Position numbers and translations under genes: made by a program. The notes beneath the pieces were generated by a model that was not told the origin of the DNA, did not search any database, and saw only the letters and a list, made by a program, of their open reading frames with translations. Positions 1 through 7,979 of a stretch of 64,000 nt of DNA are shown here, in pieces. Origin of the DNA: Chloroflexota bacterium (GTDB taxonomy: Bacteria; Chloroflexota; Anaerolineae; Anaerolineales; Villigracilaceae); assembly GCA_023459215.1 (NCBI GenBank), contig JAEWVF010000079.1, forward strand, positions 1 to 64,000, written 5' to 3'. Each line of letters opens with the position of its first letter. The stretch's first letter is position 1.

Positions 1-2
1 AA

Positions 3-146
3 CAGGCCACTTCTACGAGCGGATGGAATGGACAGTCAAACATGATGGCCTTGCCCTGGACAGAATTATCTGACACCTATGTCCTGCCTCGATATGTCAA
101 CACCTTCTCAGATTTGAATGTTTCTCTACATTTAGCCGTACCATAA
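3..146 (+). CDS. C-terminal end of a probable secreted surface protein (partial)
   Basis: The window opens inside a reading frame that comes from upstream and ends at TAA 144-146. Its 47 visible residues are rich in Ser, Thr, Asn and aromatic residues, with one Arg and no Lys, and end in DLNVSLHLAVP. That composition resembles the C-terminal repeats of secreted Chloroflexota surface proteins. A second frame (2..73, ending LALDRII) is also open, so the choice of frame is not certain. No function can be assigned from the fragment. Confidence 0.35.
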   Translation, partial: QATSTSGWNGQSNMMALPWTELSDTYVLPRYVNTFSDLNVSLHLAVP

Positions 147-394
147 AACCTATCCATATTTCATCCAAAACTGGTTGGCACCCTAGAATAATTTGGTTAT
201 TTAGGTTTTAATCATCGTGGTATAGCAAGGCAGCATGTTTTCACCCTGCTATACCACGATAATGATTAGGACACATCAATCTTTTGAGATAAAAAAGTTT
301 AAGTGGCCAGCTTAATCTATTTTCGTTATCGAGAAATTCTATTATTCAAAATTCAACGCTTGAAATTTGCCGAGCTAATGAGCATATTTTATAT
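147..394. other. AT-rich intergenic region before the glycan locus
   Basis: No coding frame is convincing here. The stretch holds one long inverted repeat (214-260) and AT-rich sequence up to the exporter start codon. The promoter of the glycan locus is probably in this stretch, but no clear -35/-10 pair could be chosen. Confidence 0.5.
214..260. terminator. Long inverted repeat, possible terminator or element remnant
   Basis: ATCGTGGTATAGCA at 214-227 is repeated in perfect inverse orientation as TGCTATACCACGAT at 247-260, a 14-bp stem with a loop of about 19 nt. A few more pairs are possible outside a 3-nt bulge. There is no T-run after the stem, so it is not a standard intrinsic terminator. 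It could end the upstream transcript, be a protein-binding palindrome, or be left over from a mobile element. Confidence 0.5.
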
Positions 395-1249
395 ATGAGC
401 CAAAAAAAAATCACGGTATACTCATCAGATGTGGATAATCACTCAATCTCATGGCATCTACGCACTATTATTAAAGATTTTAATCAGAGTCACGAATTAG
501 GTTTTAGGCTATTCAAGCGCAACTTGAAAGCCCAATATCGGCAATCTATGCTAGGATTTGGTTGGGCTATTTTGCATCCACTGATTACCGCCTGTCTTTG
601 GATTTTCCTTAATCGCTCCAATGTAGTTAGCGTGGCAGATACTGGTAGTTCCTATCCAATATTTGTAATAACAGGAACAATTCTATGGCAGGTATTCACA
701 GAATCCATACTAGCCCCTCTTACGCAGATAAGCGAAAACAAAAGCATACTGACTAAAATCAACATTCCTCGTGAAGGATTATTACTTTCTGGCGCTTACC
801 AACTAGTATTTAACACTATTATCAAAATTTTGATTTTAGTTGTAATTTATCTTTTCTTCGGTGAAACTATCCGTATGCCCAAACTAGCCTTCATCCCCAT
901 CGGAATTTTCGCTATTAGCTTGACAGGCTTCTCTATAGGTCTTGCCTTGACTCCCCTAGGGATGTTATACCAAGATATAAACCGCGGACTTGGGATTTTA
1001 CTCCCTATCTTAATGTACCTAACCCCGGTTGTCTATCCTGCCCCCCAGGATGGAACGTTCGGCTTTCTGATAAAATTAAATCCAGTGGCTACCCTTCTGA
1101 CCCAAACCCGCAACTGGTTTACCAACCAACCGACTTACGATATGCCTTTGTTCTGGGCATTAACCCTATTCTTTGGAATACTCTTCTTCCTTAGCCTGAT
1201 TATCTACCGTATTTCGATGCCAATGATTATCGAACGAATAGGAACCTAG
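395..1249 (+). CDS. ABC-2 type polysaccharide exporter, permease subunit (Wzm-like)
   Basis: The 284-residue protein has the layout of O-antigen/teichoic-acid exporter permeases: a cytoplasmic N-terminus of about 45 residues with a basic amphipathic stretch (FKRNLKAQYRQSMLGFGW), then about six membrane segments and a short basic tail. With the next gene it should form the inner-membrane channel that moves a lipid-linked glycan out of the cytoplasm. One base separates it from the ATPase gene, so they are translationally linked. Codon use is AT-rich, like the rest of the locus. The length is normal for the family (260-290). Confidence 0.9.
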   Translation: MSQKKITVYSSDVDNHSISWHLRTIIKDFNQSHELGFRLFKRNLKAQYRQSMLGFGWAILHPLITACLWIFLNRSNVVSVADTGSSYPIFVITGTILWQVFTESILAPLTQISENKSILTKINIPREGLLLSGAYQLVFNTIIKILILVVIYLFFGETIRMPKLAFIPIGIFAISLTGFSIGLALTPLGMLYQDINRGLGILLPILMYLTPVVYPAPQDGTFGFLIKLNPVATLLTQTRNWFTNQPTYDMPLFWALTLFFGILFFLSLIIYRISMPMIIERIGT

Positions 1250-1250
1250 A

Positions 1251-2462
1251 ATGAACAATGAAACCTTAATAAAGGTTGAAGGAGTATCAAAAAAGTTTTG
1301 CCGCAGCCTCAAGCGCTCTCTTTGGTACGGAATGCAAGACATTGGCAAGGAACTCATAGGCCGAAATAAAAATCCAGAACTACGTCAAGATGAATTTTGG
1401 GCAGTTAATGACTCCAGCTTCTCTGTACAGCGTGGCCAATGCCTAGGATTGATTGGTCACAACGGTGCGGGTAAATCAACTCTGCTCAAAATGCTCAATG
1501 GCTTGATTAAACCAGACAAAGGCCGCATTACCATGCATGGCAACGTCGGTGCCCTAATTGAACTCGGCACCGGCTTCAACCCTATACTTACTGGGCGCGA
1601 AAACATTTATAATAATGGTGCTGTATTAGGTTTTACCCAAAGGGAAATCAACGAAAGATTTGATGCTATCATTGATTTTGCCGAAATTGGTGACTTTCTT
1701 GATACCCCGATCCAAAACTATAGTTCCGGTATGAAAGTGCGATTAGGTTTCGCCGTAGCATCACAAATGAAACCTGATATTCTCTTGATTGACGAGGTTC
1801 TTTCAGTAGGAGATATGGGCTTTGTTTTGAAATGTTATAACCAAGTAGATAAATTGCTTCAAAACACGGCTGTGGTTCTTGTGTCCCACAGTATGCCACA
1901 AATTGCACGTATGGCAACCCAAATTATGCTCATGGAAAGGGGAAAAAGCCTTTATTTTGAAGATCCTTCTCTAGGAATAACAGAGTACTATCGACTATAT
2001 AAAAACAATATTATTGATTTTCAAAACTCAGAAAAAGCCATTCTACAAAATATCAGGATAGGAACGAGTAGTAAGATGTATGAAAGAACGGATGAATTTG
2101 TGATTGATTATGGAGAAGATTTGTTTGTGGAAATAGACATCAAAATATTACAAAAAGTTATAAAACCGAATTTATCCTTGGCACTCTATGATAAAGAACA
2201 AAGAATATTTGCTCAAGTGTGGAATTTCAGAGAGCAAATAGATATTGAAGATTATTGTGGAGTTCTAAAAGTAAAAACAAAAATTAGAAATAATAACTTT
2301 TCCCAGGGCACATATTCAATTACTGTCATTTTATCTGATATATCAACATCTTCCCGTGAAGCATTGCTAAGAATACAATCAGCAATATATTTTACAGTTA
2401 ACAGTAAAATACATGGATGGGCTCCTATTCAAATAGAAGGTGATTGGCAATTAATCAAATGA
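1251..2462 (+). CDS. ABC polysaccharide exporter, ATP-binding subunit with C-terminal substrate domain (Wzt-like)
   Basis: Residues about 1-245 form an ABC ATPase with Walker A GHNGAGKST, signature SSGMKVRLGFA, Walker B ILLIDEVLSVGD and the switch region VLVSHS. The last 150 residues (about 255-403) are a separate beta-rich domain, matching the C-terminal domain that in Wzt proteins recognises the end of the finished polysaccharide. In the family this domain determines which modified glycan is exported, which fits the terminal-modification enzymes encoded nearby. Its stop codon overlaps the next start (ATGA). It pairs with the permease just upstream. Confidence 0.92.
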   Translation: MNNETLIKVEGVSKKFCRSLKRSLWYGMQDIGKELIGRNKNPELRQDEFWAVNDSSFSVQRGQCLGLIGHNGAGKSTLLKMLNGLIKPDKGRITMHGNVGALIELGTGFNPILTGRENIYNNGAVLGFTQREINERFDAIIDFAEIGDFLDTPIQNYSSGMKVRLGFAVASQMKPDILLIDEVLSVGDMGFVLKCYNQVDKLLQNTAVVLVSHSMPQIARMATQIMLMERGKSLYFEDPSLGITEYYRLYKNNIIDFQNSEKAILQNIRIGTSSKMYERTDEFVIDYGEDLFVEIDIKILQKVIKPNLSLALYDKEQRIFAQVWNFREQIDIEDYCGVLKVKTKIRNNNFSQGTYSITVILSDISTSSREALLRIQSAIYFTVNSKIHGWAPIQIEGDWQLIK

Positions 2463-3577
2463 CTGCAAAAAACACAACTAAGGTATTTGACGAAAAGCTT
2501 TTCAAATTTATAACGGATTCTCTAAAAAATTACCATATAGATAATTTCGATGAAATCCGCCATGGTAGATTACCTAAAAATTCTATCGTACACATGAAAC
2601 AACAAATTTGGAATATGTTGTTTCCAAATTATGTTAGCAGATATTATATTGAAGAAGTTTTACGCAGAACTGTTCATATCTTAGCGAATTATGGAAGCAA
2701 GCTCAATGATGTGTATCTTCTACTTGCTGATGAAGAATCTAAAGATTGGCTAGTCAACCTAATTGCATATAAGATTCTAGGACACGAAAGGGTAAAACTT
2801 CCCACAAACAACGAAACCTATTCATCCTTCCGAAAAAAACAGAGTTTGTATTTCAATACAGATGTGTTCATGGATGTGACCTTTTTGAGCGGCAAAAAGA
2901 AAATCTTTTTAGCAGATTTATCAAATATGGGATTTGACATTAAATTATATTCCGGGGGGCTGGTTCATATCTTTATGACGCAGCAGTATAACTATAAGAA
3001 TTTGGTTATGGCTGAATCGGGAGATGTTGTGCTGGATTGTGGCGCATGTCATGGTGACACTGCACTATACTTTGCCAACCGGGTTGGCGAAACCGGGAAA
3101 GTGTTCTCCTTTGAGTTTATTCCAAATAACATCGTTGTTTTTAACGAAAACCTGGCTTTGAATCCAAAGTTACAGGGAATTGTTGAATTGGTCGAGGCTC
3201 CATTGTGGGAGAAGAGCGGCTCTGACGTATATTTTCAAGATTTGGGGCCTGCAAGCACGGTTCAGTTTCATGAATTCGATGGGCATGATGACACAATGAA
3301 AACAAAATCAATCGACGATTTTTATGAAGAAAAAAGATTAAAGGAGATTGATTTTATCAAGATGGATATCGAGGGAGCGGAGCCATATGCATTAAGGGGT
3401 GGGGAAAATACAATCAGGAAACATAAACCTAAATTGGCGATTGCTTCTTACCACAGCCTGGATGACTTTGTGAACATTCCGCTATGGATTGACAATCTGG
3501 GTCTTGGATATAAACTTTACCTGTCACATTCAACAATTCATTGGGAAGAAACGGTTGTATTTGCAAAGGTTGATTAG
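2459..3577 (+). CDS. FkbM-family SAM-dependent methyltransferase
   Basis: The ATG at 2459 forms an ATGA overlap with the exporter ATPase stop and is preferred over an in-frame TTG at 2444. The C-terminal 190 residues are an FkbM methyltransferase domain: SAM-binding motif I as VVLDCGACHGDTALYFA, an acidic residue after strand 2 (FEF), and the family signature DFIKMDIEGAEPYALRGG. The N-terminal 160 residues match nothing I recognise and may bind the acceptor. Members usually O-methylate sugars. The position next to Wzt suggests a role in modifying or capping the exported glycan, which is inference. Confidence 0.85.
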   Translation: MTAKNTTKVFDEKLFKFITDSLKNYHIDNFDEIRHGRLPKNSIVHMKQQIWNMLFPNYVSRYYIEEVLRRTVHILANYGSKLNDVYLLLADEESKDWLVNLIAYKILGHERVKLPTNNETYSSFRKKQSLYFNTDVFMDVTFLSGKKKIFLADLSNMGFDIKLYSGGLVHIFMTQQYNYKNLVMAESGDVVLDCGACHGDTALYFANRVGETGKVFSFEFIPNNIVVFNENLALNPKLQGIVELVEAPLWEKSGSDVYFQDLGPASTVQFHEFDGHDDTMKTKSIDDFYEEKRLKEIDFIKMDIEGAEPYALRGGENTIRKHKPKLAIASYHSLDDFVNIPLWIDNLGLGYKLYLSHSTIHWEETVVFAKVD

Positions 3578-3607
3578 ATCCGTCTGCATTCAAGTCAAAT
3601 TAAATTA

Positions 3608-4711
3608 ATGATGATTACAGTCACCAAGCCCTTTATTCCACCGCTGTCTGAGTTCACTCCCTACCTGGAACAAATCTGGGAGAGTGGGCAGTTGACCAAC
3701 AACGGACCTTTCCACCGGCAGTTGGAAGAGGAAATGGCCAGATATCTTGGCGTAAAATATGTTTCCCTGTTTGCCAATGCCACGCTGGCCCTAGTCACAG
3801 CCCTGCAGGCTCTGCGCATTACTGGGGAAGTGATTACCACGCCGTACAGTTTCGTGGCAACTACTCATGCCTTGTGGTGGAACAATATCAAGCCGGTCTT
3901 TGTGGATATCGAACCGGAACATTGTAACCTCGACCCTGAAAAAATCGAAGCCGCCATCACACCCCGAACAACAGCCCTTTTGCCTGTGCATGTTTATGGC
4001 AATCCTTGTAACGTAATACGCATTCAGGAAATCGCCGGGGCCTACGGGTTGAAAGTGATTTACGATGCCTGTCACACCTTCGGGGTCACGCTTGGCGGCG
4101 AGCCGGTGCTTAACTTCGGCGACCTGTCGGTGATGAGTTTTCATGCCACCAAGGTTTTTACTACCTTCGAAGGCGGCGCTATCATTAGCCATGATGATCA
4201 CATGAAGAAGCGCATCGATTACCTGAAGAATTTTGGCTTTGCCGGTGAAACTACCGTGGTCGCGCCGGGCATCAACGCCAAAATGAACGAGGTGCAGGCT
4301 GCTATGGGCCTGCTGCAACTCAAACACGTCGATGACAATATCGAAAAACGCCGCCATCTGACACTACAGTATCGTGAGAACCTAGCTCATCTCTCTGGAA
4401 TTTCTTTTTTGGATGATGTATCTATCGTTAAGCACTGTTATTCTTATTTTCCAATTTTTGTGGATGAAGAAAAATATGGCCTGGGCCGCGATGCGCTGTA
4501 CGAAAAACTTAAACAAAATGATATCTATGGTCGTCGTTATTTCTATCCACTCATCAGCCAGTTCCCAACTTACCACGGTCTGGATTCTGCCGTGCCTGGA
4601 AAAATGCTGGTGGCTGAACAAAAAACACGCCAAGTGATTTGTTTACCTTTATATCCATCACTGGAACTCACTATGGTTGATAGAATCTGCGACATCCTGA
4701 GTTCTTCCTGA
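3608..4711 (+). CDS. DegT/DnrJ/EryC1/StrS-type sugar aminotransferase (PLP)
   Basis: A 367-residue fold-type I aminotransferase. The PLP-binding Lys lies in MSFHATKVFTTFEGG (K185 region), preceded by the conserved acidic DACHTFG segment and the N-terminal NGP(F/H) region typical of nucleotide-keto-sugar aminotransferases. It should transfer an amino group from glutamate to a dTDP- or UDP-keto-sugar. The base composition is more GC-rich than its immediate neighbours, hinting at a mosaic locus. Codons 1 and 2 are both ATG (3608, 3611) and the true start could be either. No dehydratase or epimerase partner lies in the window. Confidence 0.9.
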   Translation: MMITVTKPFIPPLSEFTPYLEQIWESGQLTNNGPFHRQLEEEMARYLGVKYVSLFANATLALVTALQALRITGEVITTPYSFVATTHALWWNNIKPVFVDIEPEHCNLDPEKIEAAITPRTTALLPVHVYGNPCNVIRIQEIAGAYGLKVIYDACHTFGVTLGGEPVLNFGDLSVMSFHATKVFTTFEGGAIISHDDHMKKRIDYLKNFGFAGETTVVAPGINAKMNEVQAAMGLLQLKHVDDNIEKRRHLTLQYRENLAHLSGISFLDDVSIVKHCYSYFPIFVDEEKYGLGRDALYEKLKQNDIYGRRYFYPLISQFPTYHGLDSAVPGKMLVAEQKTRQVICLPLYPSLELTMVDRICDILSSS

Positions 4712-4749
4712 AGAGAAGAAAAATTCAGGCTTTATTTTTCGAGGTTTTT

Positions 4750-6018
4750 ATGATAAATGACAAAAAAGTGTTATTGGTTATGGGTGGGTTTGCCCAATTA
4801 TGTGACATTGTTGAAGATGCAAAGAAGAAGGGGATATATGTAATCGTTACGGATTATTTGCAGAACTCGCCCGCAAAAAAAATTGCGGACGAGAGTTATA
4901 TGATTAGTATAACAGATGTTGATGGTGTTGTTGAGCTGTGTCAGAAGAGAAGTGTTAACGGTGTAATGAATTATTGTATTGATCCCGGGCAGCAACCTTA
5001 CCAACAAATATGTGAAAAGTTAGGATTACCTTGTTACGGCACGCAAGAACAGTTCGAGATCATGACAAATAAAGATAAGTTCAAGGTGGAATGCGTAAAA
5101 AATGGTATTGCTGTAATACCGGGGTATCACTTAAATCCCAAGTCCACAAAAGTAGAAACCGCTTCGCTCCGGTTTCCAATCGTGGTAAAACCTGCTGACA
5201 ATCGCGCTTCAAAAGGTTTGACCATCTGCTCGCGTGATTCTGATGTTCCTAATGCGGTTAATAAGGCATTATCACATTCGAAAAGAGGCGAGGTTATCGT
5301 AGAGGAATTTGTAAACGGCCAGGAGGTGGTCATAAAATACTTCGTTTGTGACAGTGAAATATACTTAACTTCTATGGCAGACTTGTACACATGTTATACA
5401 AAGGATGGTAAGCGCGCTTACATCGGTACGCAAATCTTCCCGTCAAAATATTATCAGATGTATAAAAAGACAACCGATAAAAAAGTTCGCAACATGATTA
5501 AGAATATTGGCATACAAAATGGCCCGCTGTCATTTGATGGTTTTGTGGATGGAGACAAATTTCGTTTTTTTGACCCATCTTTTCGCATGGGAGGCGCACA
5601 GGACTGGCGAATTGTTGCCGCGATTTCCGGGGTCAATATTTCCGAATTGTTAACTAATTTCGCTTTGACCGGAAAAATGGGAAATTGTGATGAAGTTCGC
5701 CTTGTCGATAACAAATTTGCTGAGAAGTCGGCAGCCATGTTATATTTTTTGGTTCGTGAAGGAAAAATTGGAAAAATTATGGGAATGTCTGATGTTCATA
5801 AAGTTAATTCTGTTATCGGTTATCATATGTCGCATATCGAAGGAGATGTTGTAAGCCAAAGCGGTACATCAGACCATGTTGTTATGCGTATATTGTTGGT
5901 TTGCGATGGCAAAACACAGCTTAAACAAGATATTACTTATATTCAAAGCCTCGTATCCATCTTAGATGACCAGGGTGAGGATATGTTGCTTCCAAACTTC
6001 GATGCTAACTTAATTTAA
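4750..6018 (+). CDS. ATP-grasp domain carboxylate-amine ligase
   Basis: A 422-residue protein with a pre-ATP-grasp Rossmann-like domain (VLLVMGGFAQLCDIV at the N-terminus), then an ATP-grasp core with FPIVVKPADNRASKGL, the hinge VIVEEFVNGQEV, and the late Mg-binding region RFFDPSFRMGG. It resembles CarB/PurK-type ligases, which join an ATP-activated carboxylate to an amine or other nucleophile. Between an aminotransferase gene and an opine-dehydrogenase homologue, it could attach an amino acid or short acid to an amino sugar. The substrate cannot be read from the sequence. A T-rich leader and ATG at 4750 fix the start. Confidence 0.8.
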   Translation: MINDKKVLLVMGGFAQLCDIVEDAKKKGIYVIVTDYLQNSPAKKIADESYMISITDVDGVVELCQKRSVNGVMNYCIDPGQQPYQQICEKLGLPCYGTQEQFEIMTNKDKFKVECVKNGIAVIPGYHLNPKSTKVETASLRFPIVVKPADNRASKGLTICSRDSDVPNAVNKALSHSKRGEVIVEEFVNGQEVVIKYFVCDSEIYLTSMADLYTCYTKDGKRAYIGTQIFPSKYYQMYKKTTDKKVRNMIKNIGIQNGPLSFDGFVDGDKFRFFDPSFRMGGAQDWRIVAAISGVNISELLTNFALTGKMGNCDEVRLVDNKFAEKSAAMLYFLVREGKIGKIMGMSDVHKVNSVIGYHMSHIEGDVVSQSGTSDHVVMRILLVCDGKTQLKQDITYIQSLVSILDDQGEDMLLPNFDANLI

Positions 6019-6051
6019 TCACTCAGGTTATGGAATATTGCTCATTGTATT

Positions 6052-6894
6052 ATGAACACACGGACTAATAAAAATAAACTTTTGATAATTATTAATGCCG
6101 ATGACTTGGGTGAAAATCCGCAGATAAACCAAGCAATTGCAAAGTATGCGAGAAATGGGTTGATTTCATCAGCAAGCATATTGGCCAATGGGAACGATTT
6201 TGAAGGCGCGAAACAATTCGCGTTTGAATATACTCATATATCGACAGGCGCGCACCTGAATTTATCCCAATTTAAGAGCCTTTCTCGACCGGATATTTTC
6301 TTGGAAAAAGGAATCACGGATGAAAATTACAATTTTACTGGCTCTGCCAAATACACGTCTAAAACAAAAATTGCCTTCGACCAGCAATTAGTAAACGCAA
6401 TTTATGAAGAATGGAAACTCCAGCTCGAGAAAATCTTTGATAATAAAGTTTTTGTTTCACACATAGACGGACATAATCATGTTCATTACCGGTATGAACT
6501 ATTATCCGCACTAAAAAAATTACAGGAAAAGTTCAAAATAAACAAGGTTCGCATAAAAGATGTGAAGCCGGTTGCATTTTATGGTCTGTTTAATAAATCA
6601 CTGCCAAAAAAAACACCACCATTACGTCGTGAGCTTTCAAACTTGGTGTGGAATAATCTTCTTAAAGTTATGAATCCTCCTACCAAAACAACCGACCATG
6701 TTTTCTCCTATCTTTCTTTGTGTAAATATTTATCAACCGGGAGTAAAAGTCCACGGAGAGGCGTGTTTGAAGTTGTTGTGCACCCTGGAAGTAATTATCT
6801 TGATTATTTCGCGGAGGAAAACGCTTTAGTTGAGAAAAGAATGATCGAGCAACTAATCCCTGATTTTACCTTGATTACATACAATGATTTGTAA
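6052..6894 (+). CDS. YdjC/ChbG-like carbohydrate deacetylase
   Basis: The 280-residue sequence carries the YdjC-family metal motif NADDLG near the N-terminus, GAHLNLS, and the HIDGHNHVH segment whose His residues complete the metal site; the later conserved block is EVVVHPG. ChbG removes an acetyl group from N-acetylated chito-oligosaccharides, so a similar N-deacetylation of a sugar or sugar-lipid intermediate is likely. It lies between the ATP-grasp and opine-dehydrogenase-like genes. The three together could expose an amine and then derivatise it; that order is inference. Confidence 0.82.
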   Translation: MNTRTNKNKLLIIINADDLGENPQINQAIAKYARNGLISSASILANGNDFEGAKQFAFEYTHISTGAHLNLSQFKSLSRPDIFLEKGITDENYNFTGSAKYTSKTKIAFDQQLVNAIYEEWKLQLEKIFDNKVFVSHIDGHNHVHYRYELLSALKKLQEKFKINKVRIKDVKPVAFYGLFNKSLPKKTPPLRRELSNLVWNNLLKVMNPPTKTTDHVFSYLSLCKYLSTGSKSPRRGVFEVVVHPGSNYLDYFAEENALVEKRMIEQLIPDFTLITYNDL

Positions 6895-6917
6895 TCTTTT
6901 TCCATAATTCTCAGATT

Positions 6918-7979
6918 ATGAATATATCCATTATTGGCGCAGGCAACGGCGGTCAGGCCATGGCAGGACACTTTGCTATGCTGGGGCACCAGGTCAGTTT
7001 GTACAATCGGACTGAAGGCAGAGTAGCCCCTGTGCTTGCCCAAAAGAGCATCCTGCTTAATGATGCAATCCGGGGAATCGGCTATCTGCAGAATGTAACG
7101 ACTGATCTCGCCGAAGCAATTATTGGAACAGAGCTAGTTATGATCACAACGACAGCGGACGCCCACAGTGAACTTGCTGAAAAAATGGCTGGCCTGGTGA
7201 CTGATGAGCAGGTTATCATCTTGAACCCTGGCAGGACGCTGGGCGCATTCGAGTTTGCCACGATTATTCGAAAATTAACGGAGAAACGACTCTATATAGC
7301 CGAAGCGCAAAGTTTGATTTATGCCTGTCGCACAGAACTACCTGGACAAGTCAGGGTGATTGGCATCAAGGACAAGGTCCTATTAGCAGCATATCCACAT
7401 AGCGAAACAGAGCATGTTCTCCACACTATTAATAGCATCTATCCCTGTTTTGTTGGCGCAAAGAACATCCTCGAAACTAGCCTCGAAAATATAGGTGCTA
7501 TTTTGCATCCTGCGATCATTCTGTTTAATGCGGCTGCTATCGAAAGAGGACAAAATTTTTACTTTTACAACGATATCACACCTGCTATTGCAGAGTTTAT
7601 CGAACAATTAGACGAGGAACGTCTGTTAATAGGCAAAGCTTTTGATCTCAAACTGAAACCTATAACAGAATGGGTGTCATTTGCATATAAAAATATTCAG
7701 GGCAACACATTATATGAAAAAATCAAAAACAATCCAGCTTATTATAAGATTCTTGCACCTCAATCCTTGCATAGCCGTTTGCTTCTCGAAGACATTCCCA
7801 CTGGCATTCTTCCATTAATTGAACTGGGCCGCTTAACTGGGATGCAGACCCCGCTAATGGAATCTGTATTGCATATTTCCCAAGCATTATTGAAAATCGA
7901 TTTTAAAATACGGGGGCGAACATTAAAAAACTTAAAGATTGACAATCTCTCAATCAACGACTTTCTCAAAAAATTATGA
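6918..7979 (+). CDS. NAD(P)-dependent opine (octopine/nopaline) dehydrogenase homologue
   Basis: The N-terminus is a Rossmann domain with SIIGAGNGGQAMAGHFA. The second half matches the all-helical octopine/nopaline dehydrogenase domain: an ILHPA segment with the conserved His, then LLLEDIPTGILPLIELG and the PTP-like MQTPLMES. The family reductively joins the amino group of an amino acid to a keto acid, giving a secondary amine. In a glycan locus it may make N-(1-carboxyalkyl) amino acids for decorating the polymer. The stop overlaps the next start (ATGA). The family call is firm; the role in glycan chemistry is inference. Confidence 0.82.
   Translation: MNISIIGAGNGGQAMAGHFAMLGHQVSLYNRTEGRVAPVLAQKSILLNDAIRGIGYLQNVTTDLAEAIIGTELVMITTTADAHSELAEKMAGLVTDEQVIILNPGRTLGAFEFATIIRKLTEKRLYIAEAQSLIYACRTELPGQVRVIGIKDKVLLAAYPHSETEHVLHTINSIYPCFVGAKNILETSLENIGAILHPAIILFNAAAIERGQNFYFYNDITPAIAEFIEQLDEERLLIGKAFDLKLKPITEWVSFAYKNIQGNTLYEKIKNNPAYYKILAPQSLHSRLLLEDIPTGILPLIELGRLTGMQTPLMESVLHISQALLKIDFKIRGRTLKNLKIDNLSINDFLKKL

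Noticed and set aside
2..73. Alternative partial frame at the left edge ending in LALDRII
   Set aside because: It is shorter than the other open frame (3-146) and ends within it; kept only as an alternative.
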